Shown in pieces: positions 30,478 through 39,922 of a DNA stretch of 64,000 nucleotides (position 1 is the stretch's first letter; every line of letters starts with the position of its first letter). Made by a program: the position numbers and the translations under genes. The notes beneath the pieces were generated by a model that did not search any database, was not told the origin of the DNA, and saw only the letters and a list, made by a program, of their open reading frames with translations. The DNA comes from Bacteroidales bacterium UBA4912 (GTDB lineage: Bacteria > Bacteroidota > Bacteroidia > Bacteroidales > Dysgonomonadaceae): contig DHCC01000087.1 of the NCBI GenBank assembly GCA_002398875.1, positions 9,978-73,977 on the forward strand, in the 5' to 3' direction.

Positions 30478-31728
30478 TTATTCTTCATACAATAGATATG
30501 GCTTCCGTTGTATTTTAAAATTCTCCACATCATCAGCCCATTTGGCTTTAATCTCTTCGGCAGATTTACCCTCCATTATGTCCGGGCGTATATAGTCAAC
30601 TCCTACAAGATTTTCAAAGAAAGAAGTGAAGAATTTATTTCCGATATTAAGGTTATTATAGGCATCAATTATGTATGAAAGGTCTAATCCTTTCTCTATT
30701 ATTTCATCATTTGGTATGCTGCGAAGATCAATGCCATAGCATTTTTTATTGAGTAAAGGAGGATTCTTTGCACCCGGTACACTGCGCGGCGTGAATGTGA
30801 AATCTGAGTTTTTATAGTTAGGGTGACCATATACCTCGAAAGGAAAATGAGTACCGCGACCCAGACTCATTACCGTTCCTTCAAACATGCATGTAGAGGG
30901 ATAAAGATAAATAGAGTGGATATTTGGCAGGTTAGGTGAGGGCGAAACAGGTAATTCATAAAGTGTCTGGTGTGTGTAGTTGTCGCAAGGAACTACTGCC
31001 AGATCGCACGTTCTGTCATTGGTAAGCCACTTTTCGCCATTAATCATAACGGCCAGCTCTCCAAGTGTCATACCGTGGACGACAGGAATTGGAAGCCATC
31101 CAACACCAGATTTATACTTCATATCCAGAATTGGACCGTCCACATACATCCCGTTGGGGTTTGGCCTATCGAGGACAATCATCTTTTTGTTGTGCTCTGC
31201 ACAAGCATCCATTAACCCCATCATACTAATATAGTATGTATAAAAACGGAGTCCCACATCCTGCAGATCGAAAAGCAGCACATCAAACTCCTTCATATTA
31301 TCGGCAGAAGGTTTGCCGCCACCACTTCCGTAGAGTGACCAGATAGGAGTACCGGTTTTTTTATCGACAGAACTCGACACATGCTCACCCGCATCTGCTG
31401 TACCACGAAAACCATGCTCAGGTGAAAATATCCCCACTACATTATGACCTCTACGGATTAGCATATCCACCAGGTGCTCATTACCAACCATGCCCGTCTG
31501 GTTGCTCATCACAGCAACTCTTTTGCCTTCAATTAAAGGGAAATATAATTCAGTTCGCTCTGCACCGGTTATTACATTTCTTTCCACATCAACGTCTGTT
31601 TCCAATTGAGCATTTACTTGTATTCGGCTCTGATCCTTGCTTTTAGATTTGTTTTGAGAACAGGAAATTGCAGGTGAAATGATTAAGGCTAATGAAATTA
31701 AAAGTATTTTAAAACAGAGTTTTTTCAT
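30478..31728 (-). CDS. namZ: NamZ-like exo-N-acetylmuramidase (DUF1343) lipoprotein
   Basis: The 416 residues have a lipoprotein signal (SPAISC, Cys23), then a DUF1343 domain from about residue 55: VAVMSNQTGM, FSPEHGFRGTADAGE, YGSGGGKPS, FDLQDVGLRFYTY, LDRPNPNG, PVVHGMTLGELA. The family was shown to release terminal N-acetylmuramic acid from peptidoglycan fragments (GH171). The enzyme would act in the periplasm in muropeptide recycling. ATG 31728 overlaps the merR stop by four bases (ATGA). No murQ or transporter is adjacent. Confidence 0.9.
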   Translation of the reverse strand: MKKLCFKILLISLALIISPAISCSQNKSKSKDQSRIQVNAQLETDVDVERNVITGAERTELYFPLIEGKRVAVMSNQTGMVGNEHLVDMLIRRGHNVVGIFSPEHGFRGTADAGEHVSSSVDKKTGTPIWSLYGSGGGKPSADNMKEFDVLLFDLQDVGLRFYTYYISMMGLMDACAEHNKKMIVLDRPNPNGMYVDGPILDMKYKSGVGWLPIPVVHGMTLGELAVMINGEKWLTNDRTCDLAVVPCDNYTHQTLYELPVSPSPNLPNIHSIYLYPSTCMFEGTVMSLGRGTHFPFEVYGHPNYKNSDFTFTPRSVPGAKNPPLLNKKCYGIDLRSIPNDEIIEKGLDLSYIIDAYNNLNIGNKFFTSFFENLVGVDYIRPDIMEGKSAEEIKAKWADDVENFKIQRKPYLLYEE

Positions 31729-32126
31729 TTTTCTTCTGTTTTGATTGTTCTGTTATATTTCTGTTTTTCATGTAGTTTATCAAATTCCTCTTCAAGCTCC
31801 AACAGTTCTTTCTTGATTTCGGTGAGCCGTCCAAGCACCTCAACCCGCTTAGTTTCGTCATCTTTTTTTGTTTTGAGTGACTGGCGTGCACCTTCAAGAG
31901 TCATTCCTCTCTCTTTTACAAGATGGTAAACAACTTCAACCTGCTGTATATCTTCACGGGTAAACTGGCGTGTTCCCCCTGCAGTCTTTTTGGGGTTGAT
32001 GTTTTCAAACTCCTTCTCCCAGAAACGGAGCAAAGAGACATTCACCGCTAAATGGTCTGCCACCTCCTGAATTGAGTAGTAGAGTCGTTTATCATTAAAT
32101 TGTATAGATTTTTTTCTCTTGCCCAT
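31725..32126 (-). CDS. MerR-family transcriptional regulator
   Basis: From ATG 32126, 133 residues: a MerR winged helix (YYSIQEVADHLAVNVSLLRFWEKEFENINPKK split over about 16-45, then GGTRQFTREDI) and a coiled-coil dimerisation helix rich in Glu and Lys (about 90-133), with no sensor domain and no Cys metal site. This is the short MlrA-like type common in Bacteroidetes. The frame is open to 32276, but a TATTTTTG box at 32190-32183 lies inside the extension, so the shorter form is chosen. It overlaps namZ by four bases, so the two are coupled. Confidence 0.9.
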   Translation of the reverse strand: MGKRKKSIQFNDKRLYYSIQEVADHLAVNVSLLRFWEKEFENINPKKTAGGTRQFTREDIQQVEVVYHLVKERGMTLEGARQSLKTKKDDETKRVEVLGRLTEIKKELLELEEEFDKLHEKQKYNRTIKTEEK

Positions 32127-32182
32127 TGTTGTAGAATTCAGCAGTAAAACTTTATTTGAGCTTATAATATGTTGTGAACATT

Positions 32183-32190
32183 CAAAAATA
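32183..32190 (-). promoter_or_regulatory. -7 promoter box for merR-namZ
   Basis: TATTTTTG on the minus strand. The leader to ATG 32126 would be about 50 nt. It lies inside the upstream-extended frame and supports the later start. Confidence 0.5.
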
Positions 32191-32293
32191 CAGTTTTCTA
32201 AAAGAAACAACAAATGTTTTTGATTTACTTCAAATAATTTCCTCAATTCAAAAAGTAGATTGGGAAGAAGTTGCAATATTTTGCATTACTGAC

Positions 32294-32325
32294 AAAAAAA
32301 AGGCGGAACCAAGCCGCCTTTTTTT
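32294..32325. terminator. Bidirectional intrinsic terminator
   Basis: AAAAAAAGGCGG and CCGCCTTTTTTT form a 12-base perfect inverted repeat around AACCAAG. It begins 13 bases after the stop of the unknown lipoprotein gene, which it probably ends, and insulates merR. Confidence 0.9.
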
Positions 32326-32338
32326 GATTATTAAGCTG

Positions 32339-33361
32339 TTATTCTGGGCAATCTACAACACGCTGTACGTCTAAATGTATTCCGTAATATGCGAATGCAT
32401 CAACTGTAATGGTTGTTTCGGTGCCTTTATAAGTAGTAAACTGACCAGGCGCCGGGTTTTTGCTTGGAGGTAGCGAATTGTACCCCTGAATTTTTACAGA
32501 CTCGGCAACATCCTGCAACCGGGCTCCGTTGAGGGCGGCAAGAGTAATGGTAACTTTACCGTCGACCACTTCGGAAAAAGTTGCGGTTCCCACCAAGTAA
32601 GTCTGTCCTGCATAAACATTAACTGTAGTATTGGCAACATAAGGAGTATAGGTTGCCCAGTTGCCTTTAGTTACGTACCGTGTACCTGCAGCCCAGGCTG
32701 TTTCGTCTTGATAACATACTTCAACAGGCGGTTCATCTTCGCAAACGGCAATACAATAATCAAATTTCATAAACCAGTTATTACCTACCACTTCACCTTC
32801 TCCAAAAGCAGTTTCACTTTGTACAATTTCGTTATCAACCACTCTTACCACCTCGGCATGAGCTGAAACGCATAAACATCCATCGGGTAGTGAAACAAGT
32901 GGAATCTCTACATAGTAAAAGGATTGCAACTCAGTAAATTCAACCTTATGTGGGAAGTTGCCTGGAACAAGATTACCTGCATTATTCACAGGTAACATAT
33001 CGCAAGCACCCACATAAAGATGGATTGCCTCCATTTTCCAATCTCCGGTAGTTACGTAACCCACATACAATTTTTCACTGGTATTGACAACGTAAACTTT
33101 CCCTGCTTCGTAGTGTTGTCCTGCTATAAGACGAACCTCTTGAACATCACCACAGAGATCTAAGCATGAAAGGTCAATGCATGGGGGAACTTCTATTGCT
33201 CGGGTGCCGGCAATAACTGCAACTGCACTTTCTTCCTCAACAAGGCTCAATTCATTAACACTTTTTTCTTCATCAAGGTTCAAGTCATTGGAACAGGAAG
33301 AGAAAGTGATACTAATTGCCGACACGGCAATAACTGCAAAAAACAGAACGATTTTTTTCAT
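32339..33361 (-). CDS. Cys-rich lipoprotein of unknown function
   Basis: I do not recognise a named family. From ATG 33361 (the longer frame starts with TTG at 33370) it has 340 residues with a lipoprotein signal (ISITFSSC, Cys24). Cys pairs recur: CIDLSCLDLC, CLC and CIAVC. Two segments look alike: SETAFGEGEVVGNNWFMKF and DETAWAAGTRYVTKGNWATY, suggesting two related beta-rich modules. Similar text occurs in extracellular proteins of Bacteroidetes, so a surface or secreted location is likely. It stands alone between a strong terminator and a 394-base gap. Confidence 0.7.
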   Translation of the reverse strand: MKKIVLFFAVIAVSAISITFSSCSNDLNLDEEKSVNELSLVEEESAVAVIAGTRAIEVPPCIDLSCLDLCGDVQEVRLIAGQHYEAGKVYVVNTSEKLYVGYVTTGDWKMEAIHLYVGACDMLPVNNAGNLVPGNFPHKVEFTELQSFYYVEIPLVSLPDGCLCVSAHAEVVRVVDNEIVQSETAFGEGEVVGNNWFMKFDYCIAVCEDEPPVEVCYQDETAWAAGTRYVTKGNWATYTPYVANTTVNVYAGQTYLVGTATFSEVVDGKVTITLAALNGARLQDVAESVKIQGYNSLPPSKNPAPGQFTTYKGTETTITVDAFAYYGIHLDVQRVVDCPE

Positions 33362-33755
33362 CAGCAACAATTTTTAAAATGATTAATACAACTAAATTAA
33401 CACCCTAATAATGGCTACGCCAAACACAAATGATTACGTGCATCCACGTTTTATACATCTATATATTATTAAACCCATTACAACTTGTCAATGGTCCTTA
33501 ACTATCACCGATCAGCAAATTGCAACGATAGTGGATTCTTCTTCTGAATAACAAAGATTTTAAATGTTGTTAGTAATAAAAAACTTACAAAACATTACAA
33601 ATTCTATGTTATTATAGGTTATTGGTAGTCTGGTAGTAACCTCCAGGCTTTGAGTGATTAAAAAAAATAAGCAGTAGAATGTATGTTGATTTTCTTTAAC
33701 TAAGAATCAACAATAACAAAAAAACAGATATGGTAAAGATTACAAAAACAAGCTT
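33362..33755. other. 394-base intergenic region
   Basis: Lies upstream of the Cys-rich lipoprotein and downstream of the methyltransferase. No exact TAnnTTTG box for the lipoprotein is found. Visible are small inverted repeats: ACGTG/CACGT (33435-33450 region), AGGTTA/TAACCT (33614-33641, containing two copies of GGTAGT) and GTTGATT/AATCAAC (33685-33711). None has a T tract. No reading frame is supported. Confidence 0.4.
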
Positions 33756-34694
33756 TTATTTTTGACTTTTCTTCGCAATATATATAACAGAGCTCGATTG
33801 ATTAATACTTGAAAATGAATGCAGATAACCTGATATTCCAACAATAATTGCTTTTAGGTACTGTGCAAATTTATTACCCCCTTTATATTTCTCGCTCAAC
33901 ATTGAGATGTAAAAAGCATCCAGTGGCATAGTTTTCTTTTTTATGATCTTAAACTTGTGCTTGCTTAGCAGTTTTTCTAAAGTATCAGGTGTAAAATGCC
34001 AAAGATGGCGCGGGATATCATAGGCAGCCCAATATTCTTTATATTTTTTTGCATCATAAGAACTGTGATTGGGCAATGCAAGTACTAGTATCCCGTCAGG
34101 TGAAAGAATGTTATTGATCTTACTAACAACCTCATTAAGGCTTTGGATATGTTCTAATACATGCCAGAGTGTGATAACATCGAAATAATCATTTTCGATT
34201 TCCCATAATTCCTCTTCACATTTTATATCTAAGTCAAAATTAGAGATTGCATATTCTCTTGTTTTCTTATCTTTTTCGATTCCTGAAACTATATATCCCT
34301 TCTCTTTAGTTTCATTAAGAAAGTAACCTGTACCACAACCTATGTCGAGCAAGCGGGTTGGTTGTTTATAATCTGTTTGAGGTGAAAGTTCAGACTCTAA
34401 CACATATTTAGAAACCAGATTTACTTTTTTCTTCAGCATGCGCTTTCTAAAAAAATGATATAGTTGGTTTATCAATCCTTTTTTTGAGTCTGAGTGAGAG
34501 ATATAGTCGGGTGAGTCATAGTATCTGCCTATCTCATCTTCTGAAGGAAAATTGTTTGTAAAACGAAAACCGCAGTTAAGACAATCACAAACAGGAAAAT
34601 CTTCTTTAGTAGAGAAATGATCGACAGCATCAAATACTTTTGAAGTATTAGAACTACCGCAGATGGGGCAGTTATGTATGGTAATACGAGGCAT
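33756..34694 (-). CDS. Class I SAM-dependent methyltransferase with zinc-ribbon N-terminus
   Basis: Four Cys in two pairs (CPICG and CDCLNCG) form a rubredoxin-like zinc knuckle in the first 45 residues. The methyltransferase core follows with motif I LLDIGCGTGYFL (about 115-126), LWHVLEHIQ and LALPNHSS. A C-terminal hydrophobic segment (AIIVGISGYLHSF) may touch the membrane. Such enzymes are common near surface-glycan or lipid genes, but none is adjacent; the substrate is unknown. ATG 34694 is used, since the extra codon at 34697 is TTG. Confidence 0.88.
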   Translation of the reverse strand: MPRITIHNCPICGSSNTSKVFDAVDHFSTKEDFPVCDCLNCGFRFTNNFPSEDEIGRYYDSPDYISHSDSKKGLINQLYHFFRKRMLKKKVNLVSKYVLESELSPQTDYKQPTRLLDIGCGTGYFLNETKEKGYIVSGIEKDKKTREYAISNFDLDIKCEEELWEIENDYFDVITLWHVLEHIQSLNEVVSKINNILSPDGILVLALPNHSSYDAKKYKEYWAAYDIPRHLWHFTPDTLEKLLSKHKFKIIKKKTMPLDAFYISMLSEKYKGGNKFAQYLKAIIVGISGYLHSFSSINQSSSVIYIAKKSQK

Positions 34695-34735
34695 CAAATA
34701 CTCATCTTTAAATTTGATTCTTATGAATTTTTCCT

Positions 34736-34765
34736 CAAAGTTAGCTGTATTTTTGCTTTGTGCAA
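34736..34765 (-). promoter_or_regulatory. Promoter of the methyltransferase gene
   Basis: On the minus strand TTG (34765-34763) and TAACTTTG (34743-34736) are exactly 19 bases apart. It is divergent from the alaS promoter 30 bases away. Confidence 0.65.
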
Positions 34766-34794
34766 TTTCAAATTTTTCATTTTCTGCTACTCAC

Positions 34795-34825
34795 TTGGGG
34801 ATAAGAAGTTTTTGCTGTATTTTTG
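34795..34825 (+). promoter_or_regulatory. Promoter of alaS
   Basis: TTG at 34795-34797 and TATTTTTG at 34818-34825 are 20 bases apart. A second TATTTTTG at 34748-34755 could be an upstream alternative. The leader from the proximal box is about 55 nt. Confidence 0.6.
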
Positions 34826-34887
34826 TACTCTGTTTTAGGGTAATATACTCTTATCCCAAAGCTTTATTAAGTAATAATTGATAGTTT

Positions 34888-37503
34888 ATGATGACCTCCA
34901 AAGAGATTAGACAATCGTTTAAAGATTTTTTTCAGTCGAAAGAGCACCGCATTGTGCCTTCTGCACCAATGGTTATTAAAGATGACCCAACATTAATGTT
35001 TACCAACGCGGGCATGAACCAGTTTAAGGATGTTATTCTGGGTAATGCCCCTATTAAGTATCCGCGTGTTGCCGACTCACAGAAGTGCTTGAGGGTTAGC
35101 GGAAAGCATAACGATCTTGAGGAGGTGGGGCATGATACTTATCACCACACCATGTTTGAGATGCTGGGCAACTGGTCGTTTGGCGACTATTTCAAGAAAG
35201 AGGCTATTGCATGGGCGTGGGAATATCTGACAGAGGTCTTGAAACTTGATAAGAACAGGCTCTATGCTACCGTCTTTGAGGGAGCTGTAGATGAAAATCT
35301 TGAGCGTGATGATGAAGCTGCATCATATTGGGAAATGTATCTGCCTAAGGATCGTATTATCAACGGTAATAAAAATGACAACTTCTGGGAGATGGGTGAT
35401 ACAGGTCCATGCGGCCCATGTTCTGAGATTCATATAGATATCAGGTCCGATGCTGACAGAGCAAAGGTTGATGGTGTAACCTTGGTAAATCAGGATCATC
35501 CACAGGTTGTGGAGATATGGAACCTTGTATTTATGCAGTATAACCGTAAGGTTGATGGTTCACTGGAATCTTTGCCTGCTAAGGTTATTGATACCGGTAT
35601 GGGTTTCGAAAGACTCTGTATGGCAGTACAAGGTACTCAGTCAAATTACGATACAGATCTGTTTCAGACAATTATAAAGAAAATTGGTGAGGTTAGTGAT
35701 AAGAAATATGGCGTTGATGATAAGGTTGATATTGCCATGCGTGTTATCGCTGATCATGTAAGAACTATAGCTTTTTCAATTACAGATGGTCAGCTTCCAT
35801 CCAATGCCAAGGCGGGCTATGTGATTCGTCGTATCTTGCGTCGTGCAGTACGTTATGGATACACTTTTCTTAATATGCACGAATCGTTTATGTACAAGCT
35901 GATTCCTACTCTTATTGAGGTAATGGGAGATGCTTATCCTGAGCTTATAGCACAAAAGGGACTAATAGAAAAAGTGATGAAAGAAGAGGAGGAGTCTTTC
36001 CTTCGCACTCTTGAAACTGGTATTAAGCTACTTGAGAGAAACCTTCCTGAGAAAGAGGGTGGGGTATTAAGTGGTGAGATTGCTTTTAAGCTTTATGATA
36101 CATTCGGTTTTCCGCTCGATCTTACAGAACTGATTTTACGTGAACATGGTATGACTGCCGATGTGGAGGGTTTTAATGCTGAGATGCAGAAACAGAAGGA
36201 CAGGGCGCGTAATGCGGCTGTTGTGGAAACTGGTGATTGGACAAAGGTGCAAGACGGGGATCCTGAATTCGTTGGTTATGATGAAACTGAAAGTACTACA
36301 CAGATTCTTCGCTATCGTGCTGTGAAACAGAAGAAGTCCGAATTCTTTCAGATTGTTCTCTCTCGTTCTCCGTTTTATGCTGAGATGGGTGGTCAGGTTG
36401 GCGATAATGGATGGCTGATTTCTGAATCGGGAGAAATAATTGAAGTTTTTGATACTAAGCGTGAGAATAATCTTGCTGTTCATCTTACTAAAAAACTTCC
36501 TCAGGAATTAGAGGGTACTTTCATTGCAAAGATAGATACAGATAAGAGAACTGCTACTGAGTGTAATCACTCTGCTACTCACCTAATGCATGAAGCTCTG
36601 CGGGAGGTTTTGGGCAATCATGTTGAGCAAAAAGGTTCGTATGTATCACCTGAAGTATTGAGGTTCGACTTCTCACATTTCCAGAAAATGACCCCGGAAG
36701 AGATACGTGAAGTGGAAAGGAAAGTGACGGAGAAAATAAGAAGTAACTTTCCTATCGAAGAGCATCGTCATGTTCCGATTGATGAGGCGAAAGCACAAGG
36801 TGCAATGGCTCTGTTTGGAGAGAAGTATGGTGATGATGTGCGTACTGTCAGGTTTGGCTCTTCAATTGAGCTTTGTGGGGGTACTCATATTTCTTCAACA
36901 GGACGTATTGGTACATTCCGTATTGTTAGCGAAGGTGCTATATCAGCAGGTGTTAGACGTATTGAAGCGGTTACTGCAAAGGTATGTGAGGATTATCTGT
37001 ACGCGAAGGAAGATGCTATTCTTGAAATAAAAAATATGCTTAATAATGTTCCTGACGTGATGCAGGGAATTCATCGTCTACTAGCGGATAACGAGGAGAT
37101 GAAGAAAGAGTTGCAGGAGTTTGTAAAAGAGAAAACAGAACAGGTTAAGCTAAAGGTTATTGAGAAAAAAACCGAGATAAACGGTGTTGATGTTTTTAAA
37201 GTAATTCTTCCAATTGGATCGCCTGATGTGATTAAAGATATTGCATTTCAAATAAAAGGACAGTTTCCGGAAAAAATGCTTTTTGTAGGTGCTACAGCAG
37301 CAAATGGTAAACCTAACCTTACTGTAATGCTAAGTGATGACCTTGTTGCAGGAGGTATGCATGCAGGAAATATTGTACGTGAAGCTGCTAAACTGATTCA
37401 GGGAGGTGGAGGCGGACAGCCTCACTTTGCCACTGCAGGTGGCAAGAATGCTGATGGGCTGAATGCTGCTGTTGAGGCTGTTATTCAGAAACTAAAAGCC
37501 TAA
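34888..37503 (+). CDS. alaS: Alanyl-tRNA synthetase
   Basis: Class II synthetase charging tRNA-Ala, 871 residues. The catalytic domain (1-about 250) has [15 protein letters not shown] and [13 protein letters not shown]; the editing domain has the zinc motif [13 protein letters not shown] (about 565-577) and [10 protein letters not shown] (about 669); the C-Ala domain ends with [20 protein letters not shown] 34888 is followed directly by a second ATG (34891), which is equally possible. Monocistronic. Confidence 0.98.
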   Translation: MMTSKEIRQSFKDFFQSKEHRIVPSAPMVIKDDPTLMFTNAGMNQFKDVILGNAPIKYPRVADSQKCLRVSGKHNDLEEVGHDTYHHTMFEMLGNWSFGDYFKKEAIAWAWEYLTEVLKLDKNRLYATVFEGAVDENLERDDEAASYWEMYLPKDRIINGNKNDNFWEMGDTGPCGPCSEIHIDIRSDADRAKVDGVTLVNQDHPQVVEIWNLVFMQYNRKVDGSLESLPAKVIDTGMGFERLCMAVQGTQSNYDTDLFQTIIKKIGEVSDKKYGVDDKVDIAMRVIADHVRTIAFSITDGQLPSNAKAGYVIRRILRRAVRYGYTFLNMHESFMYKLIPTLIEVMGDAYPELIAQKGLIEKVMKEEEESFLRTLETGIKLLERNLPEKEGGVLSGEIAFKLYDTFGFPLDLTELILREHGMTADVEGFNAEMQKQKDRARNAAVVETGDWTKVQDGDPEFVGYDETESTTQILRYRAVKQKKSEFFQIVLSRSPFYAEMGGQVGDNGWLISESGEIIEVFDTKRENNLAVHLTKKLPQELEGTFIAKIDTDKRTATECNHSATHLMHEALREVLGNHVEQKGSYVSPEVLRFDFSHFQKMTPEEIREVERKVTEKIRSNFPIEEHRHVPIDEAKAQGAMALFGEKYGDDVRTVRFGSSIELCGGTHISSTGRIGTFRIVSEGAISAGVRRIEAVTAKVCEDYLYAKEDAILEIKNMLNNVPDVMQGIHRLLADNEEMKKELQEFVKEKTEQVKLKVIEKKTEINGVDVFKVILPIGSPDVIKDIAFQIKGQFPEKMLFVGATAANGKPNLTVMLSDDLVAGGMHAGNIVREAAKLIQGGGGGQPHFATAGGKNADGLNAAVEAVIQKLKA

Positions 37504-37526
37504 AATTCTAACTCCAAATAAGGGAT

Positions 37527-37534
37527 TAGTTTTG
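37527..37534 (+). promoter_or_regulatory. -7 promoter box for the GH92 gene
   Basis: TAGTTTTG fits TAnnTTTG, 24 bases after the alaS stop and 47 bases before the next ATG. The -33 region is weak. Confidence 0.4.
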
Positions 37535-37581
37535 TGATTAAGGTGTGTTTTTTATCAATTAGGTGACATAAATGAGAGATT

Positions 37582-39864
37582 ATGAGTTATTATAGGAAAT
37601 CTATATTAATTATTGTTGTATGGACTCTTGTTTGCATGGTTTTATTTGCAAATGAGACGAAAGTTGAAATGCCAAAAGTTAACAAGCCTGCAGATAAAGT
37701 GAATCCTTTTATTGGGACAACTAACTATGGTACAACTAATCCGGGTCCGGTTCTCCCGAATGGTATGATGTCGGTTTCTCCTTTTAATGTGATGGGGTCA
37801 GAACTGAACAAGTTCGATAAGGATAATCAGTGGTGGTCTACTCCTTATAGCAAGATAAATAAATTCTTTACCGGCTATTCTCATGTAAACCTTAGCGGGG
37901 TAGGTTGTCCCGAGATGGGCTCATTGCTTTTGATGCCAACAACCGGAGAGCTGAATGTTAATTATGAGGAATATGGAAGTGAATACACTAATGAGATAGC
38001 CACACCGGGGTATTATTCAAATGTACTTACTAAATATAATATCAAAACTGAGGTTTCGGCAACCTTGAGAAGTAGTATTGCCAGATTCACTTTCCCTGAA
38101 GGAAAGGGTAATATTCTCCTGAATCTGGGTGAAGGTCTTACAAATGAGTCGGGTGCATGGATGCGAAGGGTGAGCGATACTGAAGTTGAAGGAGTGAAAC
38201 TTTTAGGATCATTCTGTTATAACCCTGAAGCTGTATTTCCTATTTATTTTGTTATGAGGGTTAACAAAATACCAGAATCAACCGGTTACTGGAAGATGCA
38301 GCGCGAAATGGGTGTTGAGGCACAATGGGATTCAACAAGCGGAATAAGAAAATTATATACTCGTTATGGCAGAGATATTGCCGGTGATGATATTGGTGCT
38401 TATTTTTCTTATGATCTTCAGGAGGGAGAGGTAGTTGAAGTTCAGATAGGTGTTTCTTTTGTGAGTACCGAGAATGCACGTATGAATTTGGAAGCAGAAC
38501 AGAAAGGTTTTAATTTTGATTTGGTTAAAGATAATGCACTTGATGCATGGAATGAGGCATTGTCTAAAGTGATAGCGGAAGGTGGAACAGACGATCAGCA
38601 GACGGTTTTTTATACCGGACTTTATCATGCTCTTATTCATCCAAATATACTTAATGATGTTAATGGTGAGTATCCTGAAATGGAGGGTGATGATATATTA
38701 AAAACCGGCAATAACCGCTATACAGTTTTTTCACTATGGGACACTTATAGGAACGTGCATCAGTTGCTGACACTGCTTTATCCTGAACAGCAGCTGGATA
38801 TGGTGCGATCAATGGTTGATATGTATAAAGAAGGGGGCTGGTTGCCAAAATGGGAATTGTATAGCAGGGAAACCCTTACAATGGAGGGGGACCCGGCAAT
38901 TCCTGTAATTGTGGACAGTTGGATGAAAGGTCTTCGCGATTTTGATGTGGAAACAGCATACGAAGCTATGTATAAATCAGCCACTACAGATGGGAAAGAT
39001 AATTTTATCCGCCCTGATATTGATGATTATATTAGTAAAGGTTATATACCTTTAAAAGAGGAATTTGACAACTCCGTGTCACATGCATTGGAATATTATA
39101 TTGCTGATAATTCATTGTCGAAGTTTGCGAAAGCTCTTGGTAAAGAGGCTGATGCAAAGAGGTTTTATAATCAATCACTTAATTACAAGAAATACTATTC
39201 TCCTGAATATGGAGTATTCAGACCAATACTTCCAAACGGCGAGTTCTTATCTCCATTTAATCCAAAGCAGGGTGAGAATTTTGAGGCTGTACCCGGATTT
39301 CATGAGGGTAGTTCCTGGAATTACTCATTTATGGTACCGCATGATGTTGATGGTTTAATAAAAATGCATGGAGGGAAAAGAAGGTTTATAAATAAACTCC
39401 AGGAGGTTTTTGATGATGGTCACTATGATCCAACAAATGAGCCTAATATTGGTTACCCGTTCCTATTTAGTTATGTTAAGGGGGAGGAATGGCGCACTCA
39501 AAAAACGACTCAGGAGCTGCTTGCTGAGCATTTTAAGAATTCAACTGACGGACTTCCCGGTAATGATGATACAGGTACTATGTCAACCTGGGTAGTGTTT
39601 AATATGATGGGTTTTTACCCTGATAATGCAACTGATCCTTCTTACACATTTACTACACCTGTGTTTGACAGAATTACTTTGAATCTGGATGAGTTTCATT
39701 ACAATGGTCATTCAATTGAGATTGAGACAATTCGCCCTACTGATGATGCTGTCTATATTGATAAAATAGAAATTGACGGCAAGCGTTTCAGGAACTTCCG
39801 TATTAATCACGAGGAACTGGTTAAGGCAAATAAAATCACCTTTTATCTGAAAGAGAAGAAATAA
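37582..39864 (+). CDS. GH92 family glycosidase (alpha-mannosidase type)
   Basis: Calcium-dependent inverting exo-alpha-mannosidase family, 760 residues, exported (signal segment about residues 6-23). Family landmarks are present: NPFIGTTNYG, GPVLPNGMMSVSPF, FTGYSHVNLSGVGCPEMG, the substrate segment FSLWDTYRNVH and the catalytic-region motif GNDDTGTMSTW (about 673). In well-studied members that motif reads GNEDxGQMSAW with Glu as general acid; here it is Asp-Asp, which is seen in other GH92 branches. The linkage specificity cannot be deduced. No SusC/SusD pair is adjacent, so it is an orphan glycosidase. Confidence 0.93.
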   Translation: MSYYRKSILIIVVWTLVCMVLFANETKVEMPKVNKPADKVNPFIGTTNYGTTNPGPVLPNGMMSVSPFNVMGSELNKFDKDNQWWSTPYSKINKFFTGYSHVNLSGVGCPEMGSLLLMPTTGELNVNYEEYGSEYTNEIATPGYYSNVLTKYNIKTEVSATLRSSIARFTFPEGKGNILLNLGEGLTNESGAWMRRVSDTEVEGVKLLGSFCYNPEAVFPIYFVMRVNKIPESTGYWKMQREMGVEAQWDSTSGIRKLYTRYGRDIAGDDIGAYFSYDLQEGEVVEVQIGVSFVSTENARMNLEAEQKGFNFDLVKDNALDAWNEALSKVIAEGGTDDQQTVFYTGLYHALIHPNILNDVNGEYPEMEGDDILKTGNNRYTVFSLWDTYRNVHQLLTLLYPEQQLDMVRSMVDMYKEGGWLPKWELYSRETLTMEGDPAIPVIVDSWMKGLRDFDVETAYEAMYKSATTDGKDNFIRPDIDDYISKGYIPLKEEFDNSVSHALEYYIADNSLSKFAKALGKEADAKRFYNQSLNYKKYYSPEYGVFRPILPNGEFLSPFNPKQGENFEAVPGFHEGSSWNYSFMVPHDVDGLIKMHGGKRRFINKLQEVFDDGHYDPTNEPNIGYPFLFSYVKGEEWRTQKTTQELLAEHFKNSTDGLPGNDDTGTMSTWVVFNMMGFYPDNATDPSYTFTTPVFDRITLNLDEFHYNGHSIEIETIRPTDDAVYIDKIEIDGKRFRNFRINHEELVKANKITFYLKEKK

Positions 39865-39922
39865 TTAAGAGTTTAAATTTTATTGTCAGGCGAACAGGTG
39901 TTATAAATATCAGCGTTTAATT

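Noticed and set aside
32127..32276. N-terminal extension of the MerR regulator by 50 residues
   Set aside because: The extension contains a promoter box, has a non-MerR composition and lacks an ATG start.
33435..33450. ACGTG/CACGT inverted repeat upstream of the Cys-rich lipoprotein
   Set aside because: Only five bases per arm, with no promoter or second copy to support an operator.
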